A stretch of 64,000 nt of DNA, from contig CAKMRJ010001112.1 of assembly GCA_928212115.1 (NCBI GenBank), positions 402,546,379 to 402,610,378 on the forward strand. The letters run 5' to 3'. Both the position numbers and the translations under genes were made by a program. The stretch is from Lactuca virosa. Its lineage: Eukaryota; Streptophyta; Magnoliopsida; Asterales; Asteraceae. Positions 1-11,658 of this stretch are shown here, piece after piece (position 1 is the first letter of the stretch; each line of letters starts with the position of its first letter). The notes below the pieces were generated by a model. That model ran no database searches and had not been told where the DNA came from. It worked only from the letters and a program-made list of their open reading frames with translations.

Positions 1-399
1 TAACATGATATCAAACTAATGGGCCAGTCTTGGCACCTTCAACCCGTAAGTACAGTGAGGAAGACTCGCCTCAACAGCTGATCCCACGAATAAATCTTTG
101 ACTGCAGATCCGCCAAAATTCACGCGCTATCAAATACCAAAAATGACAACCCATTAACATTTAGCCCCTGACTCACACTATGAGTCCAAATTAAGATAAA
201 AGACATGTTTACCCTTCCTCAAGCTTGGCCCAAGGCCAGGGCCCAAGTAGATGACCAAAGGCCCAAAATCCAAAATCAAGCATCTAAGGCCTAAATATGG
301 CCCAATTTTCCAAATTGGGCCCAAATCCTTCATGGGCATTCACCCACGAAAGTCCAATAAGTTACAAAAGCCAAACCAATAAAATCCAGGTGACCCAAC

Positions 400-1153
400 T
401 GTTGGATAAGATGTCTAAGTCCATAACTTATTTAGTATATACTTGACCCGACCCGGCATGGTCCATTTGGGTTGCACTTCACCCAAACTAGTTATGGATA
501 ATTTTATGAGAGTTGTATACTTACGATTTATTAATATATTATAAGTTATAATATATTAATATAAAGTCATGTTACTTAATTAGTTTTAATCTTGAAATTA
601 ATATGAATTAAATTTAGTGATTAAAAGGAAACTAATTAAATCATGGGCTAATTATATTTATTGGTGTGGGCTAACACTCATTTGGGAATGGGCTAAGCTT
701 ATATGGAAGTCCATGGATGATCCATGGAGCTTTTACCCATGGATCCTTGGAAGAGGAAAAGACATGGGTTATTAGGGTTTCACCCTAACCATGTACACTA
801 TATAAACAAGCTTATGTTGCATGAAAACACTACTAATGTGTGTGAAGTGTGGTGGCCAAAATCAAGAGTTAGTATACTCTCTCATACATTTTCCAAGTTG
901 GTGGTGATTTGTGATTTCCATTTGAGGCATTCACATTATTGGTGCTTGGCTCTCAAACTCCAAGGAATCAACAATCAACAAAAGGTATGTATTCATCTAG
1001 TTCCTTTTATGGTTAAATGTACCCCATGCCATGCTAGATAGGTTATAAACCTTGGAAAATAAATTTTGCATGTATCTTAGACAAACATAGATCCAAGGTT
1101 TAAAGGGTTGCTGTGTACACTTAGGAAGTGTTTAGAATGCTCAAAACCCAACA
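400..1153 (+). repeat. Copia 5' LTR
   Basis: Bounded by TGTTGGATAAG and CCCAACA, and matched along its length by 7540-8295. A TATA box (TATATAAA, 799-806) lies about 400 bp in. An open frame at 724-1041 inside the LTR has a partial counterpart in the 3' LTR but no recognisable domain. Confidence 0.96.
799..806 (+). promoter_or_regulatory. Copia LTR TATA box
   Basis: TATATAAA in the 5' LTR, conserved at 7939-7946 in the 3' LTR. It is the only strong TATA element in the LTR and probably sets the U3/R boundary a few tens of bases downstream. Confidence 0.7.
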
Positions 1154-1154
1154 G

Positions 1155-1165
1155 TGGTATCAGAG
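1155..1165 (+). other. Copia primer-binding site
   Basis: TGGTATCAGAG, one base after the LTR end, complementary to the 3' end of plant initiator methionine tRNA. Confidence 0.92.
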
Positions 1166-2683
1166 GGAAGGCTTGTTTGTTTGTGATACTTGATGCAAAA
1201 TAGTGAAAAAAGTCGAATTTTTTGTTGTCTGCCTGATGAACTCGCCGAGTCCATGGGGGGACTCGCCGAGTTCATGAGTAAACTCATCCTACTACTATCC
1301 TAGGCGTCGAGTTAGTTTCGTGCACTCGGCGAGTAGGAGCCTCAGAATGCATATTTTCGACTTTTGCTGCGGGAAATGGACTAGAAACATTACCCTAAAC
1401 TGTTTTGGTGGTTTTAAAACTTGTTTTAGTTGGTGTGGAATTGTTGTTCTAATCCATTAACAATAGCTTATATCAAAATTTCATGCTTTGTATGTGTTCA
1501 TATAATTCTTGAACTTTGATGATCATGTTCATGTTCTTATGAATTTAGAAGATGATGGAATTATTTGTTGAATTGTTTAGGATTAATTCTTGATCATTTA
1601 TGTTTTTAATGGAGTCCATATTTGTCCTCAAGTTATGGATATCCAAAGAGGTCCTTCTGTTAAACACACACTTAAACACACTAAGTTACATGGAAATGAA
1701 GAGTCTTCATTTTTATGAACCTTTAATTCATAAGTTATGAAATGAAAAGTTTTGAATAGTTTCAAAACTTGTCCTCAAGTTTTGGAATTTGTAAAGTTAC
1801 ACACACTTTAATATACTTTAATTCCAAACCCTTAGAGTTTTAAAAGTTAAAATTCAACCCTTATACTATTTATAACATTAATGGTTAATTATTATATATA
1901 TGTATAAGATCAAAGTCGTCTTACCGCTAGTACGCCTCATTCACGAGCCAGTCTATAAGGTGGGTATAAGGTTGTTGCCTATAAAATGGCAACTTAATGG
2001 GTGTCCACTCTCACCCACCGCTTGCTTGACTGGTGGAGGGTCGTTAGCCGAACGGGTAGGACAAAGACTTATAAATTCTCATTAAAAGTATGATGAATAT
2101 TATAAAGTAACTAACCTTTTATAAATTCTCATCTTAGTTACTTTAGGAAAATGTGAATATGGTGCTAACCCATGAAATTCACACTTTGTACCTTACCAAG
2201 TCGTTGGTGAGCGTGTGTGGTTAACCGGCACACTAACTTGGACTAGTAAGGATCACGAAGGGTGACTTAATGTTTATCATAGATCGGTGGGAGCGTGTGT
2301 GGTAACCGGCACATTGATTAGGTGATAATATTAAGGGTACCAAGTGAATTTGCATGGTTATTCACACCTTTTTGTGATCCTCGGCATCCCAGTCACAAAA
2401 CTTGAAGGGCACAATCGAGATTGAAACATGCCATTGAAAAGTTCAATGAATCTCAAAAGAATCTAGGAATTTCAAAAACCAATTAAACCTAATAATTCAT
2501 TTCGTTTTCATGGTGGAAATTGGTGAATCGTCATTCACCTACCTTCAAATATATTATAGCTTAGATTACGGCATCCCTCTTCTAAGTTATAAATATTGTG
2601 TTGGATCCTAGCCTTAATATTACATTTGGGTGTATTATTAAGGATTCGATATATCTAATCTAAACTTGTTTTCTTCTTTTCAG
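1166..2683 (+). other. Long Copia leader with ACTCGCCGAGT words
   Basis: About 1.5 kb of non-coding leader. Three dyad words related to ACTCGCCGAGT lie at 1238-1335 (for example ACTCGCCGAG at 1239 and 1261, and ACTCGGCGAGT near 1323). A direct repeat is seen near 2208-2320 (GAGCGTGTGTGG followed by TAACCGGCAC). The stretch just before the gag ATG (about 2666-2683) is a pyrimidine-rich run ending in CAG, like a 3' splice site. No start of a conserved protein was seen upstream of it. Confidence 0.6.
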
Positions 2684-3565
2684 ATGTCTTCCAACAACAA
2701 AGCTTCGGGCTCTAACCCTACTGGCTCCTTTTCCCTCATGAACCTTTGTGGGAGGGTCATCTTTGATGGTTCCAACTTCATGGATTGGATCCGGAACATC
2801 AGGATGGTTACTCGTTACGAGGACAAGGAATATGTCCTCGATAAGGAGCTAAAGGAGCTTGATGAGTCCACTGCTACTCCTGAGGAGGTCGCTGAGTATC
2901 AGGCACATGAAAGAGATGCCACCAAGGTGGCATGCATCATGATGGCCACCATGACAGCTGAACTCCAAAAGTCCTATGAGGACTATTACCCTTTTGAGAT
3001 GCATCAGGATCTGATGGAAAGGTACCATCAGAGTGCTCGTCAAGAGCGGTATGAAATAATCTCCTCCATGATCACTACCCGTATGAAGGATAGCGAACCA
3101 ATCACGAGCCACATGCAGAAAATGCAAAGGTATGTGGACCGTCTAATGAAACTGAATGTGAACTTCCCTGAGGAGTTGGCAATTGATATCATTTTGCACT
3201 CCTTGCCATCGTGTTATGATCAATTTCGTATGACATACCACATGAACAAGGAGGAAGTCACACTCAGTAAGCTTCAAGGACTTCTGAAGACTGCCGAAAG
3301 TGGTCTTAAGAGTAAGTCGGTTGCTACTCCTACTCCTACTGCTACCCCTGTTTTGGCTATCGGGCAAGGCAAAGGGAAGAAGAGGAAGCACCCTTCGAAG
3401 GGTACCAAGGGAAAGTCCCTTGAAGGCTCCTCATCTGGAACCAAAGGTGGTTCTATCACTCCTTCTGCCATCCCTAAGGATGCTGAATGCTTCTACTGTC
3501 AAATAAGGGGCACTGGAAGCGAAACTGCCCAAAGTACTTGCAGGATGTCAAGGATGGGAAAGTGA
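2684..3565 (+). pseudogene. gag: Copia gag (frameshifted)
   Basis: Capsid/nucleocapsid protein of the Copia particle. I chose the ATG at 2684 (MSSNNKAS), just after the CAG-ended pyrimidine run. The protein has the plant Copia gag motif LCGRVIFDGSNFMDWIRN and a capsid helical region (YHQSARQERYEIISSM). A basic, Ser/Gly/Thr-rich linker follows. The zinc knuckle begins CFYC at about 3489, but one base is missing right after it. The remaining GHWKRNC residues are therefore read in another frame (3487-4134), and this frame ends at 3565. The nucleic-acid-binding function of this copy is thus lost. Confidence 0.88.
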
Positions 3566-4134
3566 AACCATCCCATGCAGGTATTTACACTATATTGTCT
3601 AATAACTCACCATATTCTAATTCTTGGGCTCTTGACACAGGTTGTGGTATTCACATCTGTTGTGACTTGCAGGGCCTAAGAAGAAGTGAGGATGTGGAGC
3701 ACGAAAAGATAAACTTAATCATGGGGAACAAGAAGGTTGCACCTGTTACCAAGATTGGAGTTTATACTTTGTTGCTAGATAGTGGGTTAAAGTTAGATTT
3801 GAATAAATGTGTGTACTCGTCTGAAATGGCGAGGAATATTATTTCCTTTCATGCTTTGTACAAACAAGGTTTTACCTTTTCTTTTGATAATGAAGTTGGT
3901 AGTATTAATGCTTTCTTTAATATGTTCTTTATTTTAAAGCATTACCTTGATGGTGTGTATGAAGCTGTATCGGTTGTAGATAATTTAGGAAATAATGTAT
4001 TATGTATTGATTCTTCTACTAGCTTGGATAAAGCATCTTTGTGGCATTGTCGTCTTGGACATGTAAGCAAGAAACGCATAGGCCAACTCCAAAAGGATGG
4101 AGTCTTGGAGTCGTTCGACCCTCAAGTCGGATGA
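3487..4134 (+). pseudogene. pol: Copia protease and GAG-pre-integrase region
   Basis: The frame opens in the second half of the zinc knuckle (GHWKRNCPKY). It continues into an aspartic protease with the active-site motif ALDTGCGIHIC near 3625-3660 (the D-T/S-G class). A GAG-pre-integrase domain follows (SLWHCRLGHVSKKRI), with the His and Cys residues of the integrase N-terminal zinc-binding region. It ends at 4134 where a frame change of one base moves the integrase into the next frame. Protease would cleave the polyprotein in the particle; here it cannot be joined to gag or integrase without a frame change. Confidence 0.85.
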
Positions 4135-4864
4135 TAGTTGTGAGTCTTGTCTACTTGGAAAAATGACAAAATCACCCTTCACTGGTACTTGTGCAAGGGG
4201 TGAGGGTTTGTTGGACCTTATACATACTGATGTATGTGGACCATTCAAAACCGCCACAAGGGATGCTAATCGCTATTATGTGACTTTTATTGATGATTTT
4301 AGTAGATATGGTTATGTCTACTTAATCAAACATAAGTCAGAAACTTTTGAAAGGTTTAAAGAGTTTAAACAGGAAGTAGAAAAATTGGGCAGGAACATTA
4401 AGATGCTTCGATCTGATCGAGGTGGTGAGTATCTTAGTACTGAGTTCCTCGACTATCTTAAGGAGTGTGGGATTGTCTCACAATTGACACCTCCCAGGAC
4501 ACCACAGCTGAATGGTGTAGCTGAGAGGCGCAATCGAACTTTGTTGGACATGGTTCGCTCTATGATGAGTCGAGCTTCGCTACCAATATCTTTTTGGGGG
4601 TATGCCTTAGAGACTGCCGCCCACATCCTTAATCTAGTCCCTACAAAGAAGGTTGCCAAAACACCTCATGAGATGTGGACTGGGAAAGTTCCCAATTTGG
4701 ACCACATCAAGATTTGGGGTTGCGAGGCTTTCGTGAGGCGCGAGACTCATGACAAGCTCGAACCTCGAAGTGAAAGGTGTATTTTCATCGGCTACCCACA
4801 AAAATACTTTGGTTACCTCGAAGTGAGAATGTGGTCTTTATGGCTAGGAGAGGGGTCTTTCTAG
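4097..4864 (+). pseudogene. pol: Copia integrase core
   Basis: rve-type DDE integrase. The three acidic residues are visible: HTDVCGPF (first Asp), RSDRGGEY (second Asp) and NGVAERRNRTLLDMVRSM (Glu). The zinc-binding Cys pair CESCLLGKM precedes the core. The C-terminal GKAR-like region (WGCEAFVRR, then the CIFIGYP motif) is present. Shortly after it a deletion of roughly ten bases changes frame, so the protein stops at 4864 instead of running on into reverse transcriptase. Confidence 0.9.
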
Positions 4865-6276
4865 AGAGAGAATTTATAAACCAAGGAGACAGTGGGAGGC
4901 AAATTGACCTTGAAGAAATTCAAGACTCAATTGGTGAAGGAACCTCAGACACTAGCAATCAACTTGAAGAGGAAATTCCTGTTGATCCAGCTGACGAGTC
5001 TATACTTCCGAGGCGTTCCACAAGGGTTAGGAACACACCTGAGTTTTATTATGGATTTCATATTACTACGGAAGGTGATACATTTATCAGTGACAGTACA
5101 CTGGTAAATCTGGATGAACCTAACAGTGTTAAGGAAGCCATGGCAGGCCCAGAGTCTGCTAAATGGAAGGAGGCTATGGACAGCGGGATACAGTCCATGT
5201 ATGACAATCAAGTTTGGAACTTGGTTGACAATGTACCAGGCCGTAAGACAGTCGGGTGCAAATGGATCTTCAAGAAGAAGACCGACATGGATGGGAAGGT
5301 GCACACTTATAAGGCTCGACTGGTTGCGAAGGGGTTTACTCAGACTCAGGGAATTGATTATGATGAAACCTTTTCACCAGTAGCAAAGATTAAGTCTATT
5401 AGGGTTATGCTAGCCATTGCTGCATTTCATGATTATGAAATATGGCAAATGGATGTCAAAACCGCTTTCCTTAACGGAAAGTTGGCTGAGGATGTTTACA
5501 TGAATCAGCCAGAAGGTTTTATCAGTGCAGAGTACCCCAATAGAGTGTGCAAGCTTGAGAAATCCATTTATGGATTGAAACAAGCATCTCGAAGTTGGAA
5601 TCTTTGTTTCGATGAGAAGGTCAAAGAGTTTGGTTTCTCAAGAAGTGAAGATGAGTCATGCGTGTATGTCAGAGCTAGTGGGAGTATAGTTAGTTTTTTG
5701 GTACTGTATGTGGATGACATACTACTCATAGGAAATGACATCCCAACCTTGCAGGAGGTTAAGTCCTGGCTTGGGAAGTGCTTTGCTATGAAGGACCTTG
5801 GAGAAGCTACCTATATCCTAGGGATAAGGATATTAAGAGAAAGGAGTAAAAGACTAATTGGACTTAGTCAGAGTATCTACTTGGATAAGGTGTTGAAAAG
5901 GTTCAAAATGCAGAATTCCAAGAAAGGAGAATTACCGATCCAAAGCAATGCCAAACTGAGCAAGGCTCAGAGCCCGAGTACAGAAGATGAGATAGCTGAG
6001 ATGAGTCGATTACCTTATGCTTCCGCTGTTGGTTCGATCATGTATGCTATGACTTGTACTCGTCCTGATGTGGCCTTCGCTTTGAGCATGGTCAGTAGAT
6101 ATCAGGGGAACCCTGGCAAGGCTCATTGGACTGCGGTAAAGAATATTCTCAAGTACCTGCGGAGGACTAAGGATTGGATCCTTACCCTTGGTGGGAGTGA
6201 TGACTTGAGAGTAGTAGGGTATAGTGATGCTAGCTTTCAGACTGATAGGGATAACTTCCGCTCTCAGTCGGGCTAG
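4777..6276 (+). pseudogene. pol: Copia reverse transcriptase
   Basis: RVT_2-type reverse transcriptase. It opens with an acidic linker, then WKEAMDSGIQSM, the GCKWIFKKK motif, ARLVAKGFTQ, QMDVKTAFLNG (catalytic Asp), the active-site box LYVDDILLIGND and the thumb/connection region (TRPDVAFALSMVSRY). It ends at a TAG (6274-6276) that replaces a sense codon. The RNase H reading frame continues in phase immediately afterwards, so this is a simple nonsense change and not a frameshift. Confidence 0.93.
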
Positions 6277-6699
6277 GTCTTTACCTTAAATGGAGGGGCA
6301 ATCACTTGGAAGAGTTCCAAACAGGAGACTGTAGCTGATTCGACTTGTGAATCAGAGTACATAGCAGCGAGTGAAGCGGCAAAGGAGGCGATATGGCTGA
6401 GGAACTTCATCGGAGACCTTGGAGTTGTACCAGCTATTAAGGAGCCTATGGAGATTTTCTGTGACAGCAATAGTGCGGTTGCCTTAGCCAAGGAACCAAG
6501 AGATCATGGCAGATCCCGACACATTGACAGAAAATATCACTTCATAAGACACAAGATAGAAGAGGGACTCCTCGTGGCAAAGAGGGTATCGTCAAATGAG
6601 AACCCTGCGGATCCCCTTACGAAGGGACTGACGAGGGTGAAGCATTTGCAGCATGCGAGGCGCATCGGGCTGAGGGACGATATTAGTTTTACAGATTAG
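6277..6699 (+). pseudogene. pol: Copia RNase H
   Basis: Continues in the same frame after the TAG. Motifs are ADSTCESEYIAASEA, FCDSNSAVALAK and the C-terminal RSRHIDRKYHFIRH followed by ADPLTKGL, all typical of plant Copia RNase H. The polyprotein stops at 6697-6699. Confidence 0.9.
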
Positions 6700-7539
6700 A
6701 TAGCCTTTTTCTGAAACTTGTAAAATGTAATCGACGTTTGATGATGAATAAAATTTGTGATTTATTTATGAGTAAACGTGTTGCTATCATTGTCAATTAT
6801 TTACTATTGTTTCAGTTTTACATGTTTTGACTTCCAGAATAATTAATTTATTCAAACTCTCCACAGTCGGTCATATGTCGGAAGTAGGTATGAACCAAGA
6901 CTGTCATGAATTGGGATTGTAGATGACTAAAGGTGTTTAGCCATAGCAATGGTTGCTACAACATTCATGAGTACTCATAAGTTATGAGTATTGGAATAAA
7001 CCCACGCTCACTTGTATCACTTCATGGAATTTATCTCGAGTGATCGTGAGACGGTAATATCATATAAGTCTTCAAACCTAGAGATATGAGTTGTTACCTA
7101 TGAGTTGGTTGTGCATTGATTGCATGTAAACGCATCAGTAACTTGATGTTATAAAACGTGCCTTTGTGTGCAATTCAATAAGTAGTAGAACAAGCATATG
7201 AGTCGAAGTTTATCTGTTCCTTCTAGAAATAGAAGCGATATCTGGGCCCCTCGATGATTTTGTGTTGACCCATGTACCGGGCCCGGTCAGAACTAAATTG
7301 ATGTGTTCAGTTAAGTTCTTTGTCAAACAAATCGGAAATTGAGAAACAACTGCTAGACAATAAGTAAGACATTGTTCCATGTATTTGTCCGGCTGATATC
7401 ATGAGAGCAGAGGATTATATGATCACTTATCTAAAATGGCGCTTCATAGTTCACAAGAGTTTTCGAGAGCTACGATTGCCGGTTGGTTCCTGAAGTAATA
7501 TAGGCAAATACAGTTATTAGACTTATCCAAGTGGGAGTC
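6700..7539 (+). other. Copia 3' non-coding region and polypurine tract
   Basis: About 830 bp without a conserved protein, ending in the purine-rich AAGTGGGAG immediately before the 3' LTR (about 7529-7537). That tract would prime plus-strand DNA synthesis. Confidence 0.75.
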
Positions 7540-8295
7540 TGTTGGATAAGATGTCTAAGTCCATAACTTATTTGGTATATACTTGACCCGACCCGGCATG
7601 GTCCATTTGGGTTGCACTTCACCCAAACTAGTTATGGATAATTTTATGAGAGTTGTATACTTACGATTTATTAATATATTATAAGTTATAATATATTAAT
7701 ATAAAGTCATGTTACTTAATTAGTTTTAATCTTGAATTAATTATGAATTAATTTAATGATTAAAAGGAAGACTAATTAAATCATGGGCTATTATATTTAT
7801 ATGGTGTGGGCTAACACTCATTTGGGAATGGGCTAAGCTTATATGGAAGTCCATGGATGATCCATGGAGCTTTTACCCATGGATCCTTGGAAGAGGAAAA
7901 GACATGGGTTATTAGGGTTTCACCCTAACCATGTACACTATATAAACAAGCTTATGTTGCATGAAAAACACTACTAATGTGTGTGTAAGTGTGGTGGCCA
8001 AAATCAAGAGTTAGTATACTCTCTCATACATTTTCCAAGTTTGTGGTGATTTGTGATTTCCATTTGAGGCATTCACATTATTGGTGCTTGGCTCTCAAAC
8101 TCCAAGGAATCAACAATCAACAAAAGGTATGTAATTCATCTAGTTCTTTTATGGTTAAATGTACCCCATGCCATGCTAGATAGGTTATAAACCTTGGAAA
8201 ATAATATTTTGCATGTATCTTAGACAAACATAGATCCAAGGTTTAATAGGGTTGCATGTACACTTAGGAAGTGTTAGAATGCTCAAAACCCAACA
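7540..8295 (+). repeat. Copia 3' LTR
   Basis: Matches 400-1153 and ends CCCAACA, followed by the second copy of the CCAAC target duplication (8296-8300). The TATA box is repeated at 7939-7946. Confidence 0.96.
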
Positions 8296-9517
8296 CCAAC
8301 ATGGCCCAAGACAACCAAGCCCAAAATTAAGAAGCCCAAGTCTGCTGAGTACGCGGGGCATACTCAGCCTGTACGCTCAACGTACTACATGAAAGGCTTG
8401 TACGCGCAGCGTACAAACTTGTACACCCAGCGTACTCACCAGCCATGGCCAACTTTCCAAATTAGCACTTGACCCATTAAGACTTTGATCCAAACTCAGA
8501 TCTGACTTCCCCAAGGTGGTTAATCACATAAAGTTGCCAACTTTATGTGCATGCATGGCTAATTGGGGCTCTAGAGCTCAAAAGAGCTTAATGAGGGGTC
8601 TTAACACATGCATGGGTCCAAATAAACCATAAAGATCACATTTTTATGCCTTTGGGACACCTAAAACGTCCAGATCTATAAGATCAAGTCTCTGAAACAA
8701 CCTTAGCTCACAAGGACCAACCAAAATAGGCTAAAATGACCATAAACAACCCAAAAGAAGATCCAACCAAAGAGATGACAAGATCAAAGCTTTTTATTTT
8801 CAATAGATTGCAAAAAAGATAAACTTTTGGATCTACAAGCTCCCCTCCAGGTGGTGACTCTTCAACAAGCTCCAAACTCTTCAAGGTGCACAAGAATACT
8901 CCATGATTCTTCACAATGGATTAAAAGCTCCAATATAAAGGCTAAGGGTCGACTACTAGGGTGTAGGAGGCTTAGAGGCTGATAAAAGACAAGGCTCATG
9001 AAGGAAATGAAGTTTAAATAGGGTCACGGTCCAAAAGTTAGGGTTTCATGGTTGAAGGGAGTACGCCCCGCATATCACGTAGTACGGTCGATGTACTCAA
9101 AAGAACCTGCGACCAAAATAGCTCACTACGCCCAATGTACTTGGTAAGTACGCCCTGCGTACTTGACCAAGCTCCCAAATGTTAAAACTTTGTTTGACCA
9201 TAACTCCCTCGATCCAAGCCCGTTTCCGACGAACTTTATATCCACGGAAAGGTGACGAGAATACCTACACTTCTAACAACTCACCTTTTCCTTAAAACTC
9301 CTTGAACCTAACCCAAAATTCATGAAGGACCGAGTTAACAAATTATGATTATACCCTTGGGCTCCGAAACACCATCGAGCACTTGGATCTATTAAACTAC
9401 AACAACCCACATCCAAAAAGGGCCAAATCCTTTCTTCCCCAAGGCCCTAAGCCTTATGATAACTGATGACTAAGCCATGACCCCGAATAATGAAGCGATC
9501 CAAAACCAAGTGTTACA

Positions 9518-10121
9518 CGATGATCTCCCGAATCTGTTCATCAGTCAATCCTGGTCTATCATGGCCACTCCCTCCAGGCCCGGAACCAGATCCTATCGTA
9601 AGCACCATACTGAAAATAAACCAGAATATATCAGAAATGTCACAATACACATAGTTATAATCACGATACGAGACTAAACCCTTGGGGATTTATGACTTCC
9701 TTGCTACGCGTACGGGTCTTGTGCTTTCAGGAGTACGGGCCCATACTACCTTCCATACCTACCCGTATTTGTCTCAAATATCATCACAACCGCCCTAAAC
9801 AGATATAACAACTAGGATACGTATACACCCTATCCTCACACTCTCGAGAGTGACTAAACACTCCTCATCTGGTTGGCTATTCACACACCTACTCACCCAT
9901 GAAACTTCCACCAACCCTGTAGCACTCGCGTATGCTAATCATACATAACACTGAATCCTATAGACAATCGAATACTTGATTCTACCGTAAGCCCTTCATC
10001 AAACATGAACAGGAAATAAGGCCAAACCAAACATTCTCAGGCTATAAAACCTTAGTTATGTACAACTATGATGCATACACTAAGCAACTACAGTAATTAT
10101 GTCAATTCCATACAAGAAGTA
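9518..10121 (-). pseudogene. gag: Element D: first gag codons and proximal leader
   Basis: Minus-strand Gypsy remnant. The ATG at 9608 starts a short reading frame, Gly/Ser-rich and then LTDEQIREII, that is cut by LTR H at 9518 after about 30 codons. Element C has a related N-terminus at the same place (ATG at 31175). Upstream, 9660-10121 matches C's leader at about 31240-31660 closely (for example the shared GTACGGGCCCATACTACC near 9732 and 31292). The leader is interrupted at 10121 by LTR A and resumes at 21786. Confidence 0.78.
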
Positions 10122-11384
10122 TGTAACACCCAGTTCTGAAAGTACTCGGTTGTGGTCTCGGAGGCCAAACGGTAGGGGCGATCCGGTCTTTTATGGGTCT
10201 CAGGTTTATTAATAAGTTTTAGGCTTGGGGGCATGACTAAGAGCGTAGGGTTTTCCGCCACCTTTTCGTGGATATAAAGTTCGTCGGAAACGGACTTAGA
10301 ATGAAGGAATTATAGCACTTTGAAGTTATTGGCATTATTGGTTTAACGCCCGTGTTTCTGGGCCATGCATTAATGATGATGTGATAGTCTAGGTTAACCT
10401 TTGTAACCCATTTTGAAATAATAAGAATGTATTATTTAAGTATTATGTTTTATGCTTAATTGCTTAATTGTGTGGCTTAAATGAATTAAGAATAAAAATA
10501 AGTGTGAAAATGAAATGTTAGATAAACCCAATATTGATACATGAAGACGTAGTGGTCGTGACGAGGTTTTCGAATATATAAAGAATGCTGAAATCCGAGT
10601 TATAACGAAGAAGTTATGACCTGTCGAAGTTTCGCGACGGAACCGACACGACACTGAAGGACGTAAAATATGAATTTAAGATAGAGCAACATCTAGCCTT
10701 AGTTATCTAAACGAAAGTTGTAGAATGCGTTAAACCGAGAGAGTGCATAAAAAGAACGTCTAAATCTGACTTCGTATGAGGAAGTTATGATTTTTCTAAG
10801 TTTCGACTGAGCGGTATGCAGCCCGAAATCTCGAAATCGAGATCAAGTGATAATTGGCCGAAACAATCTAAACGAGAATCGAAGATATCGTCGTTAGTAG
10901 TCCATCGGTAAAAAGACAGACGAAAACGGACGTCGGATGAAGAAGTTATGATTTTATAACGGAGTTTTCCTGTCCCGGCCTACTAAAAATAATAAAATAA
11001 AAATAAAGTCAAAATTAGCCGACGAAGTCTAAATGAAAGTTGTAGAGCATAGTCTCACCTACGCGTGGATATAAAGAACGTCGAAAACGGAGCTCGTATG
11101 CGAAAGTTATGAATTTTTGAAGATCGTGGCACGCATACCAAAGCTTATCCGAAGAGAGCCTGGGGATGCGAGGTACGCCCAACGTACAAGGAGGTACGCC
11201 CCGCGTACATGTCGACATCGAAGTACACCCTGTGTACGAGATGGGTACGCGCAGCGTACTGCTGCTTTCCTCGGTCCAGAAGAGGCCACGTTCCTCCACC
11301 GAGACTTCGCCACGTGGAAGCCTTATCCGGAGTACGCCCAACGTAGGGCCTCGGTACGCCCAACGTAGTCCGAGGTCTCGCTGC

Positions 11385-11392
11385 TATAAAAG
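11385..11392 (+). promoter_or_regulatory. Element B LTR TATA box
   Basis: TATAAAAG, conserved in the 3' LTR copy at 17656-17663. It lies about 15 bp below the last TACGCCCAACGTA word, in both copies. Confidence 0.75.
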
Positions 11393-11658
11393 GGCATGCG
11401 AGGCTGCCGACTTCTTTTGCCAAAATTCTTTCTTTCTCTCCCTAATTTTCCTCGTTTTGCGTGCAAGAAATACCTCGAAGCGCCGGTATTATTCCCGATC
11501 CCCGAAGCAAGTCCCGAATCCCCGAAAATCCAGAGAAGTGAAGTTTCCGAGCCGAAACTCTGCCCGCAAGAAGCCGGGTTTTCAAGAAAAAACATCCCAG
11601 TTTTATCGGAAAAGATTATTTTAAGAGACGAGGTGCTGTCCGATCATCGTCTTATCAA

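Larger units (their letters stand above)
400..8295 (+). mobile_element. Complete but degenerate Ty1/Copia LTR retrotransposon
   Basis: Two LTRs of about 755 bp (400-1153 and 7540-8295) start TGTTGG and end CCAACA. The 5-bp target duplication CCAAC is at 395-399 and 8296-8300. A methionine-tRNA-type PBS follows the 5' LTR and a purine-rich tract precedes the 3' LTR. The interior codes, in Copia order, for gag, protease, integrase, reverse transcriptase and RNase H. It carries at least three frame changes and one nonsense codon, so this copy is not autonomous. The LTRs are nearly identical apart from a few substitutions and 1-2 base indels, so the insertion is fairly young. It lies inside LTR H. 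Confidence 0.96.
1..9517 (-). mobile_element. LTR H, minus-strand Gypsy-type LTR, split by a Copia element and cut by the window edge
   Basis: Read on the minus strand, an LTR begins at 9517 (TGTAACACTTGG) and runs down to 8296. It resumes at 399 and leaves the window at 1. Its U3 contains words of the type TACGCGCAGCGTAC (8345-8440 and 9060-9165) and the phrase GTGGATATAAAGTTCGTC (about 9235-9250), also found in LTR A at 10268. Its inner part (1-399) has the same GGGCC-rich text and GAGGCGAGT donor-like site as LTR A. It interrupts the gag start of element D after the codons ending at 9518. The candidate TSD CGATG (9518-9522) cannot be confirmed because the other end is outside the window. 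It may be a solo LTR or one end of a full element. Confidence 0.7.

Noticed and set aside
724..1041. A 105-residue open frame in the Copia 5' LTR, with a shorter relative at 7989-8183 in the 3' LTR
   Set aside because: It lies within LTR regulatory and transcribed non-coding sequence, differs between the two LTRs by frame-breaking indels and has no known domain.
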